Shown here piece after piece: positions 56,362 through 64,000 of a stretch of 64,000 bases of DNA. The stretch is from Pilasporangium apinafurcum. Taxonomy: Eukaryota; Oomycota; Peronosporomycetes; Pythiales; Pythiaceae. Location of the stretch: the NCBI GenBank assembly GCA_001600495.1, contig BCKE01000011.1, forward strand, positions 676,281 through 740,280, given 5' to 3'. Numbering within the stretch: position 1 is the first letter of the stretch; every line of letters begins with the position of its first letter. The notes beneath the pieces were generated by a model that searched no databases, was not told the DNA's origin, and saw only the letters and a list, made by a program, of their open reading frames with translations. The translations under genes and the position numbers were made by a program.

Positions 56362-58299
56362 TTATCCGCGCATGGGATGGTGTTGTGGCTCAACCGTTTT
56401 CTCTGCCAGCATCCGACAGATCATGGCATTCGCATTGACGTTGCAGAACGTCACCACACGATCGATCACCACATCCGCTGCAAGTAGCAGCGCATACATC
56501 GATGGTAGCTCATATTTTGACATCACCAACCGCCAGAGCGTCATTGCCATCGCAACACTTCCTCCAGGGACGGGTGAAGCCGCCAATGAGCCGAGGAACG
56601 CCACCAAGAACAGCATGCAGTGCTGGAATACGCCGACTTCCGATTTCAGACCACACAGATCGACCATCAACAACGTCACCATCGGGAGGTAAATTGCTGT
56701 ACCGGTTTTATTGATTGCAGTACCGAGTGACATGACAAAGTACGCCATGGAGCCAGAGACAGCCTGGCATTGACTAATGCACTGTAAGCTTACAGGAAGC
56801 GCAGCCATGGACGACGAGCAGCCCATGGTGTAGATATAGACTGGCAGTAAGTCCTTCATGAACATGAACGGATTGATGCGGCCACCTGTGACAACTGAAG
56901 CGAGTACAGGCATGACGAGTAATGTGTGTATCACTACAGTTGCGATGAACAGCGCACAAATCTCCAGGATGATCACCAACGCCGAGACATCGACCATAAT
57001 ATCGCTGTTATCAGTTCCAAACGACCCAGCGAACAGACAAAAGAGTGCCAGCGGCGTCAATTTGACCACGTACGTCACCATGATGACCAGTAATTCGTTG
57101 ATTTCGCGTAGAAATTCCAGCATTGGGTTGAGTTGCACGGGTCCGCGGAAGCTCTTGGACAAAGTGATGCCGCAGGATATCGCTAAAACGACAATTGCGA
57201 GTACGAGATTGTGGATACCGAATGGCATGAAGAAGTTGTCCGGTACGACGTCGTTCATGAATTTCAGTAGGTTATCCGAGAGTGAGAATGGTTGCATGGC
57301 GGAAGACTTGAGTACCAATCCATGCGTGAGATCGTCAGCGATGAAAATTGTTGCTGATGTTTCATTGACAGAGGTGGCGGAACAACTCACCAAACCAGTC
57401 GAATTCTCAACTGTCCAATACAACCCATTGCTACACTGGACACCCAATCGAATGTCTGTGAGCGTCAGGTCATTATTCGCTTCTTTGTAATGAAGAAACG
57501 CTCGCGAAAGGAAGCCCACACCAAAGCCTTCAAAGAGAGCCAGTACAGTTGTCACAATGAAGAAAAATAATGCACGCACGCTCAGCCTCTTCCCCTGATC
57601 AATATGCACCAGATCGGCTACTGATACAGCCACGTTGATGAACACCAGTGGCACAACAAAACATGTAATAGCGCGCAAGTACAGATCGCCTGGCATCTGA
57701 ATCCATTTGGCCACCGACAGCCCAGCGTCCAAATGAGTCAGGACGATCCCGCATATCAATCCGAGCGCAGCACCAGCTGCCATCGCTCGTTGGTTGGGCA
57801 CAGGGAACTCGATCGTAGATGGCGGCTTCAGTTGTTCTGTCGGGTCGTCAGTCACCGAGCGAGCAACAGCGATGCCTCGGCCATATATCCCACCGTGTGG
57901 CGTGCGGATATCCTGAAAACCTCCATGCGGTGACTCTTGAAAATTACCTTGCAAAACGTCTGCATTATCATCTTGGACCTGGTCTTCTCTTCTCCTACTG
58001 GACGTAAACCGTCGTGGCCGTGGAGATGGTGGTTGCGACGGTCGGCGCACACGCGGTGCTTCCAATGGCACACATGGCGCGATCGGTGGCGGAATCGATC
58101 CGACAATTGGCACCGAACTGTGAGCGGTTGCTCTTGTAATGTTTGGGTTTCTAAGCATTTCGCGATTGATGGGATTGCCGTTGGTGTTGGTGTTGTTGGT
58201 GATGGGTTGACGACCACCAATGGGGGCATCCATGATCCGCTGCTGAGCAGGCGGTGGGTGATTGGTGTGTGGATCGTTCATATGCTGTTGTACCGTCAT
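56362..58299 (-). CDS. divergent sodium:dicarboxylate symporter (SDF/EAAT-like) family protein
   Basis: A single exon of 645 residues from the ATG at 58299; a GTG 12 codons earlier is not used. The N-terminal ~165 residues are Pro/Arg/Asn-rich and cytosolic. Eight or so membrane segments follow (for example AMAAGAALGLICGIVLTHLD, LYLRAITCFVVPLVFINVAV, LSVRALFFFIVTTVLALFEG). A serine-rich re-entrant loop reads GCSSSMAALPVSLQC. The family motif NMDGTA reads NKTGTA, and the DRxRTxxNVxGD end of helix 8 reads DRVVTFCNVNANA. These are residues that bind Na+ and acidic substrates in DctA/EAAT proteins, so the transported solute is probably different. Plasma-membrane location is inferred. It lies between SF3B3 and BUD23. 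Confidence 0.85.
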   Translation of the reverse strand: MTVQQHMNDPHTNHPPPAQQRIMDAPIGGRQPITNNTNTNGNPINREMLRNPNITRATAHSSVPIVGSIPPPIAPCVPLEAPRVRRPSQPPSPRPRRFTSSRRREDQVQDDNADVLQGNFQESPHGGFQDIRTPHGGIYGRGIAVARSVTDDPTEQLKPPSTIEFPVPNQRAMAAGAALGLICGIVLTHLDAGLSVAKWIQMPGDLYLRAITCFVVPLVFINVAVSVADLVHIDQGKRLSVRALFFFIVTTVLALFEGFGVGFLSRAFLHYKEANNDLTLTDIRLGVQCSNGLYWTVENSTGLVSCSATSVNETSATIFIADDLTHGLVLKSSAMQPFSLSDNLLKFMNDVVPDNFFMPFGIHNLVLAIVVLAISCGITLSKSFRGPVQLNPMLEFLREINELLVIMVTYVVKLTPLALFCLFAGSFGTDNSDIMVDVSALVIILEICALFIATVVIHTLLVMPVLASVVTGGRINPFMFMKDLLPVYIYTMGCSSSMAALPVSLQCISQCQAVSGSMAYFVMSLGTAINKTGTAIYLPMVTLLMVDLCGLKSEVGVFQHCMLFLVAFLGSLAASPVPGGSVAMAMTLWRLVMSKYELPSMYALLLAADVVIDRVVTFCNVNANAMICRMLAEKTVEPQHHPMRG

Positions 58300-58539
58300 C
58301 ACTACTTGCCGTGGATGTATAGACACCAATAGCACTTATACTACGAAGAACGCTGATGATACAGGACTTGCCATGGATTGACATCTGCGACTGGTGTAAA
58401 GTCTAGACACGTGATAGTCGGTTCACTCGATCGTTTTATGTTCAACTGTTTATATTAAAGTATATCACACTATTTTAAACAATAATATAAAAATAAGGTG
58501 GCCACACTACATAATGTCCGACTTATGGTCTTGGTGTTG

Positions 58540-58546
58540 ATTGGCT
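58540..58546. promoter_or_regulatory. CCAAT box (ATTGGCT) before BUD23
   Basis: ATTGGCT lies 48 bp before the BUD23 ATG and ~240 bp upstream of the divergent transporter start. It is the same heptamer as in the IQ-gene and AlkB/PIG-H promoters. Confidence 0.35.
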
Positions 58547-58594
58547 TTGGTTTCATTGCCTTCCCATTAGGCTGGGAAAAGACCTGCGGAAAGG

Positions 58595-59818
58595 ATGAGT
58601 CGTCCGGAGCATATTTCTCCGCCAGAGGTGCGTGGATGTGAAAGTGCTATGGCGTATGATTAGCGGTGGGTGAGTTCTTATCAGTAGCATTGTGGCGGTG
58701 TTTTGTAGCTGTTCTATGACCAGAAAGAAGCCGCCAAGTACAATTCTAGCTCGCGTATCATCAAAATCCAGGTATGCGTTGTCTCTTTGCTTGATCAATT
58801 TGCTTTTGTTGGTCTGCGCATCTCAGTATTGCTTTTTCAAATTTGATAGGAAGAACTTGCCAATCGTGCCATTGAGCTACTCAATTTACCTGCAGATAAA
58901 GAACATTTCATCTTGGATGTCGGCTGTGGCAGTGGTTTGAGTGGAGGTACTACCTTATCATCTTTTCATTAACATCATTATCTGTTGTCAATTCTCATGT
59001 ATTTCTATGTGATTATAGTGGCTTTGGAAGAGGCTGGCCATGCGTGGGTTGGTGTGGATATCAGGTTGGTTGTGTTAATGTATGTGACAGCCAAAGTGTC
59101 CAGACTAATCATCCAGTTGTTGCTTCTTGACTGCAGCAAGGACATGCTTGACATCGCTGCCGAACGTGACAGCAGTGGTGATGTGTTTCTTCAAGACATG
59201 GGGGGCGGTTTGCCATTCCGTCCAGGCATCTTCGATGGCTGCATCAGCATCTCAGCCGTGCAATGGCTTTGCTACTCGGACAAAAAAGAGCACACCGCAA
59301 GAAAAAGACTAACACGCTTCTTCACATCACTTTACATGTGTCTGAAACGTGGTAGTCGCGCTGTGTTGCAGTTGTACCCAGAGACTCCAGAACAGATGGA
59401 AGAAATTTCCAGTTGTGCCATGCGTTGTGGGTTTTCTGGTGGGTTAGTCATTGATTTCCCCAATAGTGCCAAGGCAAAGAAGTTCTTTCTCTGCTTGTTT
59501 GCGGGTTACGATGGTTCGCAACAAGTACCGAAAGGACTGGGCGGAGGTGATGAAGCAGCTGAAGTGGCGTATGCATCCCGCCGCCAGCAACTTCGCCAAC
59601 GGAAGAGCAACAAACGCAACCCAGTCAAAGCCAAGTACGCTCTCTCCATTACACCGACTGACGAAGTCGAAATTAGTCCGCTTGCTAATGCTTTAATCGC
59701 TTTTTGTTGTGTGCATAGGGATTGGGTCCTGGCCAAGAAAGAACGCTATCGGAAACAAGGCAAGAAAGTCAAAGCCGACAGTAAATTCACAGGCAGAAAG
59801 CGTCCTGGCAAGTTTTAA
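58595..59818 (+). CDS. BUD23: 18S rRNA (guanine-N7) methyltransferase BUD23/WBSCR22
   Basis: Six exons: 58595-58627, 58709-58771, 58850-58946, 59019-59064, 59137-59634 and 59719-59818, giving 278 residues. MSRPEHISPPELFYDQKEAA opens the protein; the SAM site is DVGCGSGLSG with VGVDIS at the acidic strand. QDMGGGLPFRPGIFDGCISI, AVQWLCYSD and the basic C-terminus (DWVLAKKERYRKQGKKVKAD, FTGRKRPGKF) match BUD23. The last intron (59635-59718, 84 bp) has no in-frame stop; removing it joins KAK to DWVLAKKE exactly as in the family. The enzyme methylates 18S rRNA during 40S subunit maturation, with TRMT112 as partner. Confidence 0.93.
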
Positions 59819-59922
59819 ACATTTCCCAGGTAGCGAAGCAAAGTTGGTGTTCATATATAAATTACATCGTATATATCTCCCTGTGTCTATCCAAATCCTC
59901 GCTCGTTTCCTGCATTAACTAC

Positions 59923-60540
59923 TTACTGTGCTGATGGTGTGCCGTCCTTGACAATTTCACCTTTTTCGTTAATCTTCTCTGGTGCCTGAGGGTTGATATT
60001 GACGCAGCCGATGACCACGCAATCGGGCTCAATCTTGACAGTCTTAGCTGTGATATTGCCAAAAATCTGTCCTTTATCCCTCAACACGAGCTTATCGACG
60101 ATGATGTTGCCAATGATTTTGCCACCAGTCACGTAGACCTCCTTCATGTTCTCTACAGGTCCAATCAACACACCTTTCGACCCAATAACAAGCGACCCTT
60201 TCGAGATGAGTTTGCCTTCGAACTCGCCTTCAATACGCAGCAGCCGCTCAAAGCTCAGCTCGCCTTTCATCTTCACCGCGGCACCGATGGTAGTCTCAGC
60301 TTCGGCATCAACAATGGGAACTTTGGACACACGTGGGCAACCGTTGCTGCCGTGATAATTTGGCGTCATTGGGGGCGAATCACTTTGGAATTTCGAGTGA
60401 TTGCGACCACGTCGAGGTGGAGATGTTGTCCCGTATTCGTGGTCAGACACGCCTTCATCTGGATCCATCATTGATGCTGAAGGTGCGTACGTTCGTTTGG
60501 GTTTTGGTGGTGGATTACGCGGAACAGCCACGTCGTCCAT
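59923..60540 (-). CDS. bactofilin-family polymer-forming protein
   Basis: A single exon of 205 residues from the ATG at 60540; the frame is open 14 codons further upstream to a GTG. The N-terminal ~80 residues are Pro/Ser/Asp-rich. Residues ~83-187 are a right-handed beta-helix of the bactofilin/DUF583 type: TTIGAAVKMKGELSFERLLR, IEGEFEGKLISKGSLVIGSK, then GNIIVDKLVLRDKGQIFGNI and AKTVKIEPDCVVIGCVNIN, with the repeated hydrophobic/Gly periodicity of about 17-18 residues and the starting T-x-IG. Bactofilins self-assemble into nucleotide-free filaments and are mainly bacterial. The tail carries the C-terminal APEKINEKGEIVKDG. It converges on BUD23 (~105 bp) and does not look like contamination given the neighbours. 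Confidence 0.82.
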   Translation of the reverse strand: MDDVAVPRNPPPKPKRTYAPSASMMDPDEGVSDHEYGTTSPPRRGRNHSKFQSDSPPMTPNYHGSNGCPRVSKVPIVDAEAETTIGAAVKMKGELSFERLLRIEGEFEGKLISKGSLVIGSKGVLIGPVENMKEVYVTGGKIIGNIIVDKLVLRDKGQIFGNITAKTVKIEPDCVVIGCVNINPQAPEKINEKGEIVKDGTPSAQ

Positions 60541-60923
60541 TTCTTGGATTCGGCCCGTAGCGGTAGTGTTTTCTCGTAGCACACGTGGGAGTGGAATTTT
60601 CGCCTGCTATTGATCTTAAGGGTGGTTGCTTCCCAGGCGCGCAGGCTTGGAATTCTTCCCGTTCTCTGCTGTTTCTCACAGCTCGAAGAAGAGGATGATG
60701 AGGAACCAGACCGCTTAGAAGGCGAGTTATTTATGTGAGATTCAACCAAAAGAGAGCGGCTAGTAATGATAAGAATAGAGGCACACCAACAATACAAAAA
60801 TACATCATCTCGTTCGTTTTGCTTTTGTTTTTCGATCATGATCTTATTAGGTGGGTCAGATTGTTCGATAGATATTTTTTTTGAGAGTATTCCGGATAAC
60901 AGTAGGTTGTCATTATCCTCTAT

Positions 60924-61841
60924 TTAGGCAGCAGGATTTGGTGTCGTCGATGGCAGCTTTTCAATGGGTGTTGGAGCTGGTGCATTGCTGAAATATGGAT
61001 GTTTCAGTGCCTCACTTGCTGTCAACCGCTCCGAGGGATTGAATTTTAGCAATTTTGACAGTAAATCCAGCGCATCTTCTGATGCCGCTGAGAAAATCGA
61101 TGACAAAGGCGGGGGTGTCGATGGTGTGAATTCAATATAGTTTGGCAACGATGACATACCCGGCCATTTCTCTTCCATGGGAGTCCCTAATGCATGGAAG
61201 ATTTTACCTAGCTGGTCCAATTCATTCATACCAGTCAAATACGGGGTTCGCAGCATTAATTCTGCGAAAATACACCCCGCGCCCCACATATCCACCGAAC
61301 CGCTGTACTCTCGTGCCCCAAAAAGCAGTTCCGGTGGTCGGTACCAGATTGTGCACACCATTGACGTCATATTTCGATTCGGACTGCCATAGACACGTGC
61401 CAGCCCAAAATCACCGATTTTCACTTGCCCATCGGGGCCAATGAGCAGATTCTCAGGCTTCAGATCACGGTGTAGCACGTAGTGTGCATGACAATACTCG
61501 AGTCCTTGCAGTAGCATCTTCATGTAGGCTTTGATGTCGGCCTGTGTGAGCACAATGGCCTTATCCTTGATAATGTTATCCAAGTTGTTTGGCAGGATCT
61601 CAAACACGACGTTCATGGTATCGTTCGCGACGAACACATCGAGCAGTTCCACAACATTAGGGTGCTTGAGTTCCGTTTGGAGTTTGACTTCGCGCAGTGC
61701 CGTGAAATCGACACCATCTTTGAACTTGCCGCGTTTAAACTGCTTGATCGCTACCCGTCGGGACGTGCTCTTCTGGATCGCAGAGTAGACGATACCGAAC
61801 GTACCCTCACCAAGCACGTCGCCACGTTCGTACCTCTCCAT
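60924..61841 (-). CDS. CDK7: cyclin-dependent kinase 7-like kinase
   Basis: A single exon of 305 residues, almost only the kinase core. LGEGTFGIVY glycine loop, AIKQF Lys33, the CDK7-type helix DFTALREVKLQTELKHPN, HRDLKPENLL (124-133), DFGLARVYGSPNRNMT with the T-loop Thr159, CTIWYRPPELLFG, and the late CDK7-type stretch WPGMSSLPNYIEFTP and YFSNAPAPTPIEKLP. The activation-segment position that is Arg in animal CDK7 (VVTRWYRAPE) is Ile here. CDK7 with cyclin H is the CDK-activating kinase and the TFIIH kinase for the RNA polymerase II tail. Orthology is likely but should be tested against CDK20-like relatives. Confidence 0.87.
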   Translation of the reverse strand: MERYERGDVLGEGTFGIVYSAIQKSTSRRVAIKQFKRGKFKDGVDFTALREVKLQTELKHPNVVELLDVFVANDTMNVVFEILPNNLDNIIKDKAIVLTQADIKAYMKMLLQGLEYCHAHYVLHRDLKPENLLIGPDGQVKIGDFGLARVYGSPNRNMTSMVCTIWYRPPELLFGAREYSGSVDMWGAGCIFAELMLRTPYLTGMNELDQLGKIFHALGTPMEEKWPGMSSLPNYIEFTPSTPPPLSSIFSAASEDALDLLSKLLKFNPSERLTASEALKHPYFSNAPAPTPIEKLPSTTPNPAA

Positions 61842-63959
<2,118 letters not shown>

Positions 63960-64000
63960 GCACGCAGCATTCTCTCGTTAGTTTTATATATGAACACGCG

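Noticed and set aside
61142-61444. Open frames opposite the CDK7 gene
   Set aside because: They are shadows of the conserved kinase frame on the minus strand.

Overview
This is a nuclear, eukaryotic window of 64 kb holding about 25 protein genes on both strands, with mostly short intergenic gaps (about 10 to 400 bp) and many small GT-AG introns (roughly 65-130 bp). The gene set points to an oomycete or close stramenopile relative. It has a PH-CAMK kinase, CYP86-like P450s, a dynein-2 light intermediate chain and alpha-tubulin with Lys40 (so a flagellum is made), a mucin-like membrane protein, a bactofilin, and a possible oomycete-type initiator (GCTCATTCC) before the giant HECT gene. Moderate GC and intron-rich genes argue against a typical Phytophthora, but I cannot name the genus. 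No rRNA, tRNA, CRISPR array or intact transposon was seen.

Layout. 1-18.3 kb: 5'-truncated PH/CAMK kinase; two divergent IQ-repeat proteins, the rightward one a 1,541-residue IQ/WW/B-box-like protein; an unrecognised multi-exon gene; a membrane-anchored TNase-like nuclease; a coiled-coil protein; a small unrecognised gene; and a Drs1/DDX27 RNA helicase. 18.3-27.5 kb: the gene-poor part. It holds a mucin-like single-pass membrane protein, a biosynthetic threonine deaminase whose PLP-lysine position reads Asn, and a decayed Gly/Trp/Tyr-rich secreted-protein gene. 27.5-40.2 kb: one 4,162-residue UPL1/HUWE1-type HECT ligase. 40.4-46 kb: CDC123, SEC22, DYNC2LI1 and a proteasome beta-4 (PSMB2-type) subunit. 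46.2-64 kb: two head-to-head P450 paralogues, an AlkB-like dioxygenase, PIG-H, SF3B3, a divergent sodium:dicarboxylate symporter family member, BUD23, a bactofilin, CDK7 and alpha-tubulin.

The genes are mostly housekeeping and belong to different pathways: ubiquitin/proteasome, translation and ribosome assembly, splicing and transcription, secretion and GPI anchoring, and the flagellum. I see no operon-like system. The points that most deserve a second look are the Lys-to-Asn change in threonine deaminase, the bactofilin in a eukaryotic genome, the IQ/WW/B-box-like protein and its divergent IQ neighbour, the secreted-protein pseudogene, the splice junction that splits the HECT catalytic Cys codon, stop-free 3n introns that mimic coding sequence, and repeated CCAAT boxes in the short divergent promoters. 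Exon borders were read by eye from splice signals, frame and family similarity; transcript data would settle the uncertain ones.
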